Assembly (NCBI GenBank): GCA_019415645.1
Contig: DXYV01000030.1
Location: forward strand, 1 to 34,374
DNA: 34,374 nucleotides
Direction: 5' to 3'
DNA from: Clostridiales bacterium
Lineage (GTDB): Bacteria; Bacillota; Clostridia; Oscillospirales; Oscillospiraceae
The notes under the pieces are model-generated. The model was not told where the DNA came from. It did no database searches and saw only the letters and a program-made list of their open reading frames with translations. Positions 23,130 to 30,710 of the stretch are shown in pieces. A program made the translations under genes and the position numbers. The stretch's first letter is position 1. Each line of letters opens with the position of its first letter.

Positions 23130-24203
23130 TTGGAAAAACCGGAAGAGTCGGAGCTGCATGGTATCCTGACCGCCCATGCGGCACGCTATCCCCGGATGCG
23201 TCCGGCGGATGCGGTCAAACTGCTCTATCAGCAGGAATTCGGCGGGGGACACCTGGTGACGGACCCGGCGGATAGCTTGGTGCGCCTGCGGACCGAGCGG
23301 GCCGCCGTAAAGAGTGATCCCTCCGCACCCCTCTTTGAGGAGCTGGGCGGCGGCGTGGTCCGGGTCATGCTGGAGGCCCAGGAGGAAGCGAACTACCCTC
23401 TGGAGCAGCTCAACCGGGATTTTATTCGTTCCGCCGAGCTGCGCACCGGGGACCGGGAGCGCTTTCGGAATAAATTGGACTGGCTGCGGGACTGGACCCG
23501 CCGGGGAGAGCTGCCCTTTTCCGCGGAAGAGCTGGAGGCCTGGCTGGAGTCCTATGAGGCGGCGGGCTGTCCGCCGGTGTCGCACAGCGCGGAATACCGG
23601 CAAGCCTATCATCCGGCCTACCGGGTGTTGCTGCGCGCGCGCTCACTGCCCCACCTGATTCAGACCATTCAGCGGCGGAGCGGGGAAGGCGGCCGGGTGC
23701 TGGTGGCGCTGGACGGGCGGTGCGCCTCCGGCAAGACTACCCTGGCCCAGCAGCTCCGGGAGCGCTTTGGCTGGTCCGTGGTCCATCTGGACCACTTCTT
23801 TCTGCGGCCGGAGCAGCGGACGCCGGAGCGTTACGCCGCACCGGGGGAGAATGTGGACCACGAGCGGTTTTTGCAGGAGGTCCTGGAACCGCTGCGGGCG
23901 GGACAGACGCCGGAGTACCGCCCCTTTGACTGCCATACTCAGACGCTGCTGGCGCCCGTCCGGGTGGCGGAATCGCCGGTCATACTGGTCGAGGGCTCCT
24001 ACTCCTGCCATCCGGCGCTCTGGCCCTATTACGACCTGCGGGTGTTTTTGACCGTCTCCCAGGCGGAGCAGAGCAAGCGCATCCTGGCCCGGAACGGGCC
24101 GGAATACGCACAGGTCTTTCAGAAGCGGTGGATTCCGCTGGAGGAGGCCTATTTTGCGGCGTACCGGCTGGAGACGCGCTGCGATTATACGCTGGAGCTG
24201 TGA
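23130..24203 (+). CDS. Uridine-kinase-like P-loop kinase with an extra N-terminal domain
   Basis: The protein has 357 residues from TTG 23130; GGAGG lies 10 bases upstream and no better start exists nearby. Residues about 1-160 are a helical domain (DAVKLLYQQEFGGGHLV, VVRVMLEAQEEANYPLEQLN) of a type that accompanies this kinase in Firmicutes. Residues about 190-357 form a kinase of the uridine kinase/phosphoribulokinase class: Walker A GRCASGKTTL at about 196-205, VVHLDHFFL with a catalytic Asp, NVDHERF, VILVEGSYSC as the Walker B strand, and a lid with SKRILARNG. It would phosphorylate a small hydroxylated substrate such as a nucleoside or vitamin precursor. It follows the ECF S component on the same strand and is closed by a strong terminator. 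Confidence 0.88.
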   Translation: MEKPEESELHGILTAHAARYPRMRPADAVKLLYQQEFGGGHLVTDPADSLVRLRTERAAVKSDPSAPLFEELGGGVVRVMLEAQEEANYPLEQLNRDFIRSAELRTGDRERFRNKLDWLRDWTRRGELPFSAEELEAWLESYEAAGCPPVSHSAEYRQAYHPAYRVLLRARSLPHLIQTIQRRSGEGGRVLVALDGRCASGKTTLAQQLRERFGWSVVHLDHFFLRPEQRTPERYAAPGENVDHERFLQEVLEPLRAGQTPEYRPFDCHTQTLLAPVRVAESPVILVEGSYSCHPALWPYYDLRVFLTVSQAEQSKRILARNGPEYAQVFQKRWIPLEEAYFAAYRLETRCDYTLEL

Positions 24204-24213
24204 AGCGAACACG

Positions 24214-24257
24214 AAAAGCCCAGGATTCCGGGAAAACGCCGGAGTCCTGGGCTTTTT
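24214..24257. terminator. Bidirectional intrinsic terminator
   Basis: Arms 24214-24231 and 24239-24257 pair (AAAAGCCCAGGA with TCCTGGGCTTTT, then a CCGG/CCGG tip) around a short loop. An A run at the left and a T run at the right serve the convergent genes ending at 24203 and 24261. Confidence 0.93.
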
Positions 24258-24260
24258 GCG

Positions 24261-24803
24261 TCAAAGGGAGAGCAGCGGCCGGAGTTTTTCGGCCACAGAG
24301 TCGCCCGCTTTCAGTCCCACCATAGGAAGGGTGATGCCCTCCGTCTGGAGCCGATCGTGCAGGGCCGACAGGAAAAGACCTGTCCCGGAGACCTCCTCCC
24401 CGTGGTCCGACGTGGTTTCCACGCCGCAGCTGGGGGAGCGGTCAGCGCCGACGATTCCCAGCACAGCAAATCCATGCCGATGGTAGTCCAGGACCTGCCG
24501 GGCCACTTGGTCGGCCAGAGCGGAGAGCTTGGCGTAGGGACCAGGCTGCTCCAGCGCGGTGCGGATGCGCGTGTTTTCCACCGTCACCGGGCGGCTGGCC
24601 CCTAGGGGGTCGCCTCGGTCGAGCCCCAGACAACAAAATTCAGGACAGGGCATCTGGAGGATGCCCACCTGCGCGTCCAGCAAGAGCTCGATCAGGTCCC
24701 GGAATGCGGCGGGACAGACGGCGGTCCCGTCTGAGATGGCATTTTGGTTGAGCAGACAGTGGGCCAACAAAATCACCCGCTTGCTTCTTCCGTCGGTAAA
24801 CAT
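24261..24803 (-). CDS. TudS-related putative desulfidase (CD3072 family)
   Basis: The protein has 180 residues from ATG 24803, behind AGGAGGATACGCC. Three cysteine motifs stand out: AHCLLNQNA near residue 16, MPCPEFCCLGL near 53, and DRSPSCGV near 128. These match the DUF523/TudS layout in which three Cys hold a 4Fe-4S cluster whose free iron takes sulfur from a substrate; TudS desulfurises thiouracil. The CD3072 subfamily is common in Clostridia and its substrate is not established. The protein is cytosolic. It has its own promoter (24879-24906) and is separated from both neighbours by a terminator and a divergent promoter region. Confidence 0.85.
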   Translation of the reverse strand: MFTDGRSKRVILLAHCLLNQNAISDGTAVCPAAFRDLIELLLDAQVGILQMPCPEFCCLGLDRGDPLGASRPVTVENTRIRTALEQPGPYAKLSALADQVARQVLDYHRHGFAVLGIVGADRSPSCGVETTSDHGEEVSGTGLFLSALHDRLQTEGITLPMVGLKAGDSVAEKLRPLLSL

Positions 24804-24878
24804 GGCGTATCCTCCTGTTCATTCGCCGGACTTGAGGCGCGTCTTTGAACGAAGCACGCCCGCCTGTGTGTCAGTTCC

Positions 24879-24906
24879 AGTATAGCAGAGAAAATGAAAA
24901 AAGCAA
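24879..24906 (-). promoter_or_regulatory. Promoter of the TudS-like gene
   Basis: On the minus strand, TTGCTT (24906-24901), a 16-base spacer and TATACT (24884-24879). Start of transcription would be near 24872, about 70 bases before ATG 24803. Confidence 0.6.
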
Positions 24907-25003
24907 AGGAAGAAGAGAAAAAGGTGGTATACTATTCGGGCAAGGAGCACAAAAAGCAGCCGCCGAGCGGGCGGTATTTCGCCGGGTGCGGCCCGGCAAT
25001 TCC

Positions 25004-25031
25004 TTGACAATTACTCTGGATTTGTTAAAAT
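25004..25031 (+). promoter_or_regulatory. Promoter of the SCP2-ADH-ALDH operon
   Basis: TTGACA (25004-25009), a 16-base spacer, then TAAAAT (25026-25031). It starts transcription about 20 bases before the SCP2 start at 25062. A further extended -10 TGGTATACT (24925-24933) lies upstream and could be a second start. Confidence 0.72.
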
Positions 25032-25061
25032 AAGTGAAGTATTTTGAAAGGAAGTGTTCCC

Positions 25062-25562
25062 TTGCACAGCAGTTGGAAACGAAAATGCGGCTACGCGGTC
25101 AAGCGGCGCGTGGTCGCCATTGTCTTTTTCTTTCTCTGGCGGGCCTTCAAGGTGCTCTATCGGGCGGACAGCCGGGTGCGGGCAGAATTGGACGGCTGGT
25201 CCGATGGAATGACGCTACATATGCAGGCCAGCCGTACCGGTCCGGACCTCTATCTGAGAAAGACCGCCCACGGCCTGGAGCGGCTGAAGACCTGCGGCAC
25301 AGCGGATGTGGACATCCAGTTCAAGTGCCTGGATGAGGCATTCCTGCTGGCGACCGGCCAGTTGGGCGTGGCGCAGGCCTATGCGGAGCACCGCTTTACC
25401 CTGACGGGTGACATCGCCGCCACCATGCCCTTTGTGCGCTGCGTGAATATCGTGGAGGCCTACCTGTTCCCGAAGATCATGACCAGGCGGATCCTGTTGT
25501 CGGTCCCCAAGAAAGAACATTCCACGCTGGCGATTTACTGCCGGGTAATTCTGGGTGTGTAA
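25062..25562 (+). CDS. SCP2 sterol-binding-domain protein
   Basis: The protein has 166 residues from TTG 25062, because AAAGGAAG lies 7 bases before it; an in-frame TTG at 25044 precedes that site and is unlikely. An N-terminal hydrophobic stretch (VVAIVFFFLWRAFKVLY, about 15-31) could lie on or in the membrane. The remainder fits an SCP2-type lipid-binding fold (GMTLHMQASRTGPDLYL, VDIQFKCLDEAFLLATGQLG, AYAEHRFTLTGDIA). Such proteins carry hydrophobic ligands in a small beta-alpha pocket. It starts an operon with an iron alcohol dehydrogenase (14 bases on) and an aldehyde dehydrogenase, so it may present a long-chain or membrane-derived alcohol or aldehyde to them; that is inference. Confidence 0.8.
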   Translation: MHSSWKRKCGYAVKRRVVAIVFFFLWRAFKVLYRADSRVRAELDGWSDGMTLHMQASRTGPDLYLRKTAHGLERLKTCGTADVDIQFKCLDEAFLLATGQLGVAQAYAEHRFTLTGDIAATMPFVRCVNIVEAYLFPKIMTRRILLSVPKKEHSTLAIYCRVILGV

Positions 25563-25576
25563 GGAGAGAGTCAGAG

Positions 25577-26755
25577 ATGCAATATTTTGAATTTCAGAAT
25601 TCGGCCAAGCTTTTGTCCGGCCCACGGGCGCTGGAACATATCCCCCACGAGCTTTCGATCCGCGGCTGCAAGCGGCCTATGCTCCTCTCCGACCGGGGCC
25701 TGGAGAAGTTCGGCGCGGTACAGCTGGTGCTGGACGCCTTCCACAACGCAGTGGTGGAGCCGGCGGGCCAGTTTTTGGATATCCCCGCCGATTCCTCGGT
25801 GGAGGTGGTGAACCAGGCGGCGGCCCAGTTCCGCGCCCTGGGCTGCGACAGCCTGGTGGCTGTGGGCGGCGGTTCGGTGCTGGATACGGCCAAGGGCGTG
25901 TCCATGCTGGTGTCCCACGGTGTGGACGATTTGATGGAGCTGATGGGCTGCGAGTCCATGGACCGGGGAAATCCGGTGCCCTTTGTGGCGATTCCCACCA
26001 CCGCCGGGACCGGGAGCGAGGCCACGCTGGTGGCAGTCATCAAAAACCCGGAACAGAAGGTAAAAATGGAGTTCATCTCCCACTTCCTCCTGCCCGATGT
26101 GGCGGTGCTGGACCCCCGCATGACGGCTACGCTGCCTCCCAAGACCACCGCCTCCACGGGCATGGATGCTCTGTGCCATGCGGTGGAGGCCTATACCTGC
26201 CTTCAGCGCAACCCGGCCAGCGACGGCTACGCGGTCTCCGCGCTGGAGCTGATTCGGGAGAATTTGGAGACCTGCGTCACCGATGGTAAGAACCTGGAGG
26301 CCCGCATGGCCATGGCCAATGCGGCCTATCTGGCGGGGGCGGCCTTTTCCAATTCCATGGTGGGCATGGTCCACGCCATTGGCCATGCCCTGGGCGGCGT
26401 ATGCCGGGTACCCCACGGAGACGCCATGACCATCCTGCTGCCCCACTGCATGGAATATAATCTGGACGTGGTGGGTGATTTGTACGGCAAGCTGTTCCTC
26501 CACCTGGGGGGCTATGAGGCATTTGTGGCGGCAGACCGGGCGGATCACCCCCGGCTCTCCATTGAAAAGATCCGCGGCATGGCGGCCAGATTCCACGACC
26601 AGTGCGGCCTGCCCACCCGGTTGTCCGACTGCGGCGTATCCAAGGACGATTTTGAGGCGGTAGCCCGGACGGCCCTGAACGACGGCGCCATGATCGTCAA
26701 CCCCAAGCAGGTGGACTTTGACGACGTGATCGCGGTGCTGAACGCGGCCTATTAA
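25577..26755 (+). CDS. Iron-containing alcohol dehydrogenase
   Basis: The protein has 392 residues from ATG 25577 after GGAGAGAGTCAGAG. NAD(P)-binding is shown by VAVGGGSVLDTAKG (about 95-108) and PTTAGTGSEAT (about 140-150). Metal ligands are in place: Asp and His of GMDALCHAVEAYT, His of HAIGHALGG, and His of VPHGDAMT. It is a group III alcohol dehydrogenase that interconverts a primary alcohol and an aldehyde with NAD(P)H. It is followed 13 bases later by the aldehyde dehydrogenase, so alcohol to acid (or the reverse) can run through both. No N-terminal acylating domain is fused. Confidence 0.95.
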   Translation: MQYFEFQNSAKLLSGPRALEHIPHELSIRGCKRPMLLSDRGLEKFGAVQLVLDAFHNAVVEPAGQFLDIPADSSVEVVNQAAAQFRALGCDSLVAVGGGSVLDTAKGVSMLVSHGVDDLMELMGCESMDRGNPVPFVAIPTTAGTGSEATLVAVIKNPEQKVKMEFISHFLLPDVAVLDPRMTATLPPKTTASTGMDALCHAVEAYTCLQRNPASDGYAVSALELIRENLETCVTDGKNLEARMAMANAAYLAGAAFSNSMVGMVHAIGHALGGVCRVPHGDAMTILLPHCMEYNLDVVGDLYGKLFLHLGGYEAFVAADRADHPRLSIEKIRGMAARFHDQCGLPTRLSDCGVSKDDFEAVARTALNDGAMIVNPKQVDFDDVIAVLNAAY

Positions 26756-26768
26756 GGAGGACGAGAGC

Positions 26769-28133
26769 ATGGAAATCAAAGAGATTGTGGCCGCTCAGCG
26801 GGCCTATTTCAACGCCGGCAAGACCCTGCCCGTGGCCGGCCGTGTAGCGGCCCTGAATCGCCTGCGGGAGACCATCCTGCGCAATCAGGACAAACTGAAC
26901 GAGGCCCTGATGGCCGACCTGAACAAATCGCCCTTCGAGACCTACATGTCCGAGGTGGGCCTGGTGCTGGATGAGCTGCGCTATGTGACCAAAATGACGC
27001 CCCGCTGGGCCAGGGACAAGCGGGTGCCCTCGCCCATGGCGCAGTTCAAGTCCAAGAGCTTCATCCATCCGGAGCCTTACGGCGTGGTGCTGATCATGGC
27101 GCCCTGGAACTACCCCTTCATGCTGGCCATGGAGCCGGTGGTGGGCGCCCTGGCGGCGGGCAACTGTGTGGTCATTAAGCCGTCGGCCTACGCCTCCCAC
27201 ACCTCCCAGGTGATGGCCGAGATGGTAGCCGAGGCCTTTCCGCCGGAGTATGTGACGGTCATCCAGGGAGGCCGGGCGGAAAATCAGGCCCTGCTGGATG
27301 AGAAATTTGACTATATCTTCTTCACCGGCGGTACGGTAGTAGGGCGGCAGGTACTGGAGAAGGCCGCCGTCCACCTGACACCGGTGACCCTGGAGATGGG
27401 AGGCAAGAGCCCCTGTATCGTGGACAAGACCGCCAACCTCAAGGTGGCGGCCAAGCGCATCGCCTTCGGCAAGTTTCTGAACGCGGGCCAGACCTGCGTG
27501 GCGCCCGATTACCTTCTGGTCCACCAGGAGGTGCGGGAGCCGCTGGCGGCGGAGCTGGAGCGCTGCGTCAAGGAGTTCTTCGGGGACGACCCCATCGCCT
27601 GTCCGGAGTACCCCAAGATCATCAACGACAAGCACTATCAGCGGATTCAGGGCCTGATGGCGGGGGAGCACGCGGTGTTCGGCGGTCAGGCCCGGAATGG
27701 GAAGATCGCACCCACGCTGCTGGACGGCATCACGGAGGACAGCCCTGTCATGGGGGAGGAGATCTTCGGTCCGGTGCTCCCCATGCTGGAGTTCCACGAC
27801 CTGGACGAGGTGATCTCCTTTGTCAAGGCCCGGCCCAAGCCGCTGGCCCTCTACCTGTTCACCACCGATTCCGCGGTGGAGCGGAAGGTCCTGGAAAATG
27901 TGTCCTTCGGCGGCGGATGCGTCAACGACACCATCATCCACTTGGCCACCCACCATATGCCCTTCGGCGGCGTGGGGAACAGCGGCATGGGCGGCTATCA
28001 CGGCAAGGACAGCTTTGACACCTTCAGCCACCGCAAGAGCATCCTGAAAAAGGCCAACTGGCTGGACCTGCCGATGCGCTACCATCCGTACAAGGACTCC
28101 AACCTGAAGCTCATCAAATTTTTCCTGCACTGA
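26769..28133 (+). CDS. Aldehyde dehydrogenase (class 3-like)
   Basis: The protein has 454 residues from ATG 26769, behind TAAGGAGGACGAGAGC. The catalytic Glu lies in VTLEMGGKSPCIV and the catalytic Cys in NAGQTCVAPDYLLV; FFTGGTVVGRQVLEKAA is the cofactor loop and MAPWNYPFMLAMEP the conserved N-terminal cofactor site. Length and motifs fit the short fatty-aldehyde or class 3 group (ALDH3-like), which oxidises medium- and long-chain aldehydes to acids with NAD(P). It is third in the SCP2-ADH-ALDH operon and is closed by a terminator. The C-terminus (NLKLIKFFLH) is hydrophobic but too short for a membrane anchor. Confidence 0.95.
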   Translation: MEIKEIVAAQRAYFNAGKTLPVAGRVAALNRLRETILRNQDKLNEALMADLNKSPFETYMSEVGLVLDELRYVTKMTPRWARDKRVPSPMAQFKSKSFIHPEPYGVVLIMAPWNYPFMLAMEPVVGALAAGNCVVIKPSAYASHTSQVMAEMVAEAFPPEYVTVIQGGRAENQALLDEKFDYIFFTGGTVVGRQVLEKAAVHLTPVTLEMGGKSPCIVDKTANLKVAAKRIAFGKFLNAGQTCVAPDYLLVHQEVREPLAAELERCVKEFFGDDPIACPEYPKIINDKHYQRIQGLMAGEHAVFGGQARNGKIAPTLLDGITEDSPVMGEEIFGPVLPMLEFHDLDEVISFVKARPKPLALYLFTTDSAVERKVLENVSFGGGCVNDTIIHLATHHMPFGGVGNSGMGGYHGKDSFDTFSHRKSILKKANWLDLPMRYHPYKDSNLKLIKFFLH

Positions 28134-28142
28134 ATCAGCCGG

Positions 28143-28171
28143 CCCGCGGTCTCCGCGGGTCGACTTTTTTT
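28143..28171 (+). terminator. Intrinsic terminator after the aldehyde dehydrogenase
   Basis: CCCGCGG (28143-28149) and CCGCGGG (28153-28159) pair around a TCT loop, followed by TCGACTTTTTTT. It separates the dehydrogenase operon from the sigma factor gene. Confidence 0.9.
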
Positions 28172-28232
28172 CACTTTTATGGCATAGTAGAGGGAGAACT
28201 GCGTCTATATAGGTGAAAAGGAGGGAGCCGAA

Positions 28233-28790
28233 ATGGAGGATCACGCCATTGTGGCGCTCTACTGGGCACGCAGCGAGACGGCCATCGCCGAGACCGACCG
28301 GAAATATGGGAACTATTGCTGGTCTATCGCCTGGAATATCCTGTCCAACCGGGAGGATGCGGAGGAGTGCGTCAGCGACACCTGGCACAATGCCTGGAAT
28401 ACCATGCCGCCGCAGAAGCCGGTCAGTCTGGCCGCCTTTCTGGGCCGAATCGTGCGCAACCTGTCCATCAGCCGCTGGCGGCGCAGCCGGGCCCAGAAGC
28501 GGTACGCCGGGATGGAGACCCTGCTCTCTGAGTTGGAGGACTGTCTTCCCGGAGCGGCCTCTGTGGAGGAGACCGTGGAGCGGCGGGAGCTGACTGCCGT
28601 GCTGGAGCGCTGGCTGGAGGGCCTGGACCGGGAAGAGCGGGGGCTGTTTCTGCGCCGGTACTGGTACGGGGAGACCGTGAAGGACCTGGCGGCCGAGTGG
28701 GGTCTGTCCCCCAACCAGATGGCCAAACGGATGCTCCGCCTGCGCCGGTCCCTGAAAGCGGAGCTGGAACGGGAGGGAATCGACGTATGA
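28233..28790 (+). CDS. ECF-type RNA polymerase sigma factor
   Basis: The protein has 185 residues from ATG 28233, with AAAAGGAGGG upstream. It has two helical domains only. Region 2 covers about 15-75 (SIAWNILSNREDAEECVSDTW), and region 4 about 125-180 (LDREERGLFLRRYWYGETVK, DLAAEWGLSPNQMAKRMLRL). Region 3 is absent, as in extracytoplasmic-function sigma factors. It should direct RNA polymerase to a small stress or envelope regulon. Its stop overlaps the ATG of the membrane anti-sigma-like gene (ATGA), so the two are made in step. I could not identify its own target promoter with confidence. Confidence 0.95.
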   Translation: MEDHAIVALYWARSETAIAETDRKYGNYCWSIAWNILSNREDAEECVSDTWHNAWNTMPPQKPVSLAAFLGRIVRNLSISRWRRSRAQKRYAGMETLLSELEDCLPGAASVEETVERRELTAVLERWLEGLDREERGLFLRRYWYGETVKDLAAEWGLSPNQMAKRMLRLRRSLKAELEREGIDV

Positions 28791-30433
28791 AACGGGAGGA
28801 CCTGTATGATGCCATCACCGATGTGCGGGATGAACTGGTGGAGGAGGCGGGCCGGACCAGGCCGGCCCGGAAGGCAAGACCATGGCGCAGGTGGGTCGGA
28901 ATCGCCGCCTGTCTTGCGCTGATCGCCGGCGTAGGCGGAGGAGCTGTGCTGGGGCTGCTGCCGCGGCTGGGCGGCAGCAGCGGGGGCGCCGGCAGTGGCA
29001 GCGACGGCAGCTCGGTGTTTCAGTCCTACGCCGGGCCGGTGCTTCCCCTGGCTGTGCTGGGCGAGAACGGCGGACTGACGGCCAGCCGGCACATCACCTG
29101 GGACTTTTCGCCCTGGGAGCCGGTCTGGGTCTCCAACGAGGACCAGATGGAGGAGGCCCGGGCAGCCGGGGCCACGGCGGAGGAGCTGGAAAACTTTGCA
29201 GAGGAGCTGGAGGACCTGTTCCCGGAGGGCGGTTATGCCTCCACCTCCACCGATGTAAGGGTGGAGGACCAATATACCCTGACCAACCCCACGGATCAGG
29301 ACCTGACCCTCACCTTGCTCTACCCCTATGTGGGCAGTCTGGACGATACGGAGACCCCCGCGCTGACCCTGAATGGAGAACCGCTGGAGACGGAAATGTA
29401 CGCCGGACCCTATTCCGGCGGCTTTACCGGCGCCCTGGGCGAGGAACAAGAGGGCGGGAGCCTGAATCTGGACCGACTGGATTCCTGGGAGGACTACGAA
29501 GCGCTGCTGCGCGACGGAAGCTATCAGCAGGCGGCGCTGGGGGGCTTCCCGGACCTGACCGGCGTGCCGGTGACGGTTTACGAGCTGTCGGAGATCTATG
29601 GCCCGTCCGCCAGTGAGACGGCCCCAAATCCCACACTGCAGGTCTCCTTTGCGCTGGACTATGACCGCACGACCGTACTGACTTACGGCTTCAACGGCGG
29701 CCGTTTCGATCCGGCCGGCGGCTGGATGGGCGTGAATTTTTCCATTCCGGAACCGGGAGAGCCCGGGTATGGAGCGAGCGTTTACCTGATTATCCTCGGG
29801 GACGACCTGACCGGCTACACCCTGCAGGGCTATGCGGACGGCGGCTGCGACTCCGGGGAGGAGCTGGACGGCGCAGGCGCGTCCGTGACCCGCTACGAGA
29901 CCAATCTGGACGCCGTCCTGCGGGAGCTGGAGAAAGCGTTCTGGAGGTTGGATTCGTCTGAAGTGGGAAGCAGCGGTTGGGAGGAGCTGGCCCACGGCGC
30001 GGTGTGCCAGCTGCTGACCACCTATGGCATACTGGGCGGGGAGCAGGCGGCGGAGCGTTACAGCGACGGTATGCTGGAATCCATCTTCGGCGAGGCGCGC
30101 TACCTGGACCGTGTTCTGTACCTGCGGGCCGACGTGACCATTCCGGCGGGAGAGCAGGTGACGCTTCTGGCCAGCCAGACCAAGGAAGCCAGTTTTGATT
30201 ACGCCTGTACGGACCGGGGCAACCGGGGCGTGTATAGGTTCGACATGGTGATGACGCTGGGTACGGCGCTGGAGTTTACGCAGGTCACGGCGTCTATCGT
30301 CCTCGGGGACGAAATAGAGCTGGTCCGCCAAAACTTCGGCTTCGATCTGGAGAATGGGGTGACCCAGGTGACGTTGGACCCGGCCACAGAGCACTATTAT
30401 CTGGAGGTCCGCCGAATCTCTGCGGAGGAATAG
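28787..30433 (+). CDS. Membrane anti-sigma-like protein with large external domain
   Basis: The protein has 548 residues from ATG 28787, which overlaps the sigma factor stop. A short cytosolic part (about 1-40, with acidic DAITDVRDELVEEAG then basic RKARPWRR) precedes one membrane helix (about 43-66, VGIAACLALIAGVGGGAVLG). A low-complexity Gly/Ser linker and an extracellular domain of about 460 residues follow. The outer part is acidic and beta-rich, with DYDRTTVLTYGFNG and AGEQVTLLASQTKEAS, and no enzyme motif. The order resembles Firmicutes anti-sigma proteins that hold an ECF sigma at the membrane until an outside signal arrives. The cytosolic part is shorter than a ZAS-type anti-sigma domain and lacks its Cys/His, so binding to the sigma factor is inferred from the overlap. 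Confidence 0.82.
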   Translation: MKREDLYDAITDVRDELVEEAGRTRPARKARPWRRWVGIAACLALIAGVGGGAVLGLLPRLGGSSGGAGSGSDGSSVFQSYAGPVLPLAVLGENGGLTASRHITWDFSPWEPVWVSNEDQMEEARAAGATAEELENFAEELEDLFPEGGYASTSTDVRVEDQYTLTNPTDQDLTLTLLYPYVGSLDDTETPALTLNGEPLETEMYAGPYSGGFTGALGEEQEGGSLNLDRLDSWEDYEALLRDGSYQQAALGGFPDLTGVPVTVYELSEIYGPSASETAPNPTLQVSFALDYDRTTVLTYGFNGGRFDPAGGWMGVNFSIPEPGEPGYGASVYLIILGDDLTGYTLQGYADGGCDSGEELDGAGASVTRYETNLDAVLRELEKAFWRLDSSEVGSSGWEELAHGAVCQLLTTYGILGGEQAAERYSDGMLESIFGEARYLDRVLYLRADVTIPAGEQVTLLASQTKEASFDYACTDRGNRGVYRFDMVMTLGTALEFTQVTASIVLGDEIELVRQNFGFDLENGVTQVTLDPATEHYYLEVRRISAEE

Positions 30434-30462
30434 GCGAGAGTTCGGAACCGATACAAAAAAAG

Positions 30463-30496
30463 ATTGGGCGCGTCCAAACGGACGCGCCCAATTTTG
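30463..30496 (+). terminator. Intrinsic terminator after the anti-sigma gene
   Basis: ATTGGGCGCGTCC (30463-30475) pairs perfectly with GGACGCGCCCAAT (30480-30492) around AAAC, followed by TTTTG. Seven As before the stem let it act on the minus strand also. Confidence 0.93.
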
Positions 30497-30511
30497 TAAA
30501 GAGAGGATACA

Positions 30512-30547
30512 ATGAAAAAGAAACTGCTCTTGCAAGAATTACTATAA
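30512..30547 (+). CDS. Possible 11-codon mini-ORF
   Basis: AGAGGATACA is followed by ATG and the codons for MKKKLLLQELL, then TAA. The start has a usable ribosome site and resembles the first codons of a signal peptide, so it may be the stump of a deleted exported-protein gene or a leader peptide. It follows a terminator and no promoter is obvious. Confidence 0.3.
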   Translation: MKKKLLLQELL

Positions 30548-30650
30548 AGGGGAGTTGTTACGGAATTGAGCGTAAAATTGTTACAAATGCATTAAATCCA
30601 AACAAAAATTTGGTCTGGGCGGAGAAGGTGCGCGGCAGGGGACGGACGGC

Positions 30651-30679
30651 TGGACAATCCAGCCTGAGCATGGTACACT
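30651..30679 (+). promoter_or_regulatory. Promoter of the SF1 helicase gene
   Basis: TGGACA (30651-30656), a 17-base spacer and TACACT (30674-30679) with an extended TGG before the -10. An inverted repeat AATCCAG (30656-30662) / CTGGATT (30684-30690) overlaps it and could be an operator, for example for a damage-responsive repressor. Confidence 0.65.
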
Positions 30680-30710
30680 TGTTCTGGATTCGGCAAAGGG
30701 AGAGCAGACC

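Noticed and set aside
26697..28388. Long minus-strand open frame opposite the aldehyde dehydrogenase
   Set aside because: A shadow of the real gene; no start signal, no recognisable motif and it crosses the terminator at 28143-28171.
28313..30535. Long minus-strand open frame opposite the sigma and anti-sigma genes
   Set aside because: Composition-driven shadow; it spans two real genes and their terminator.
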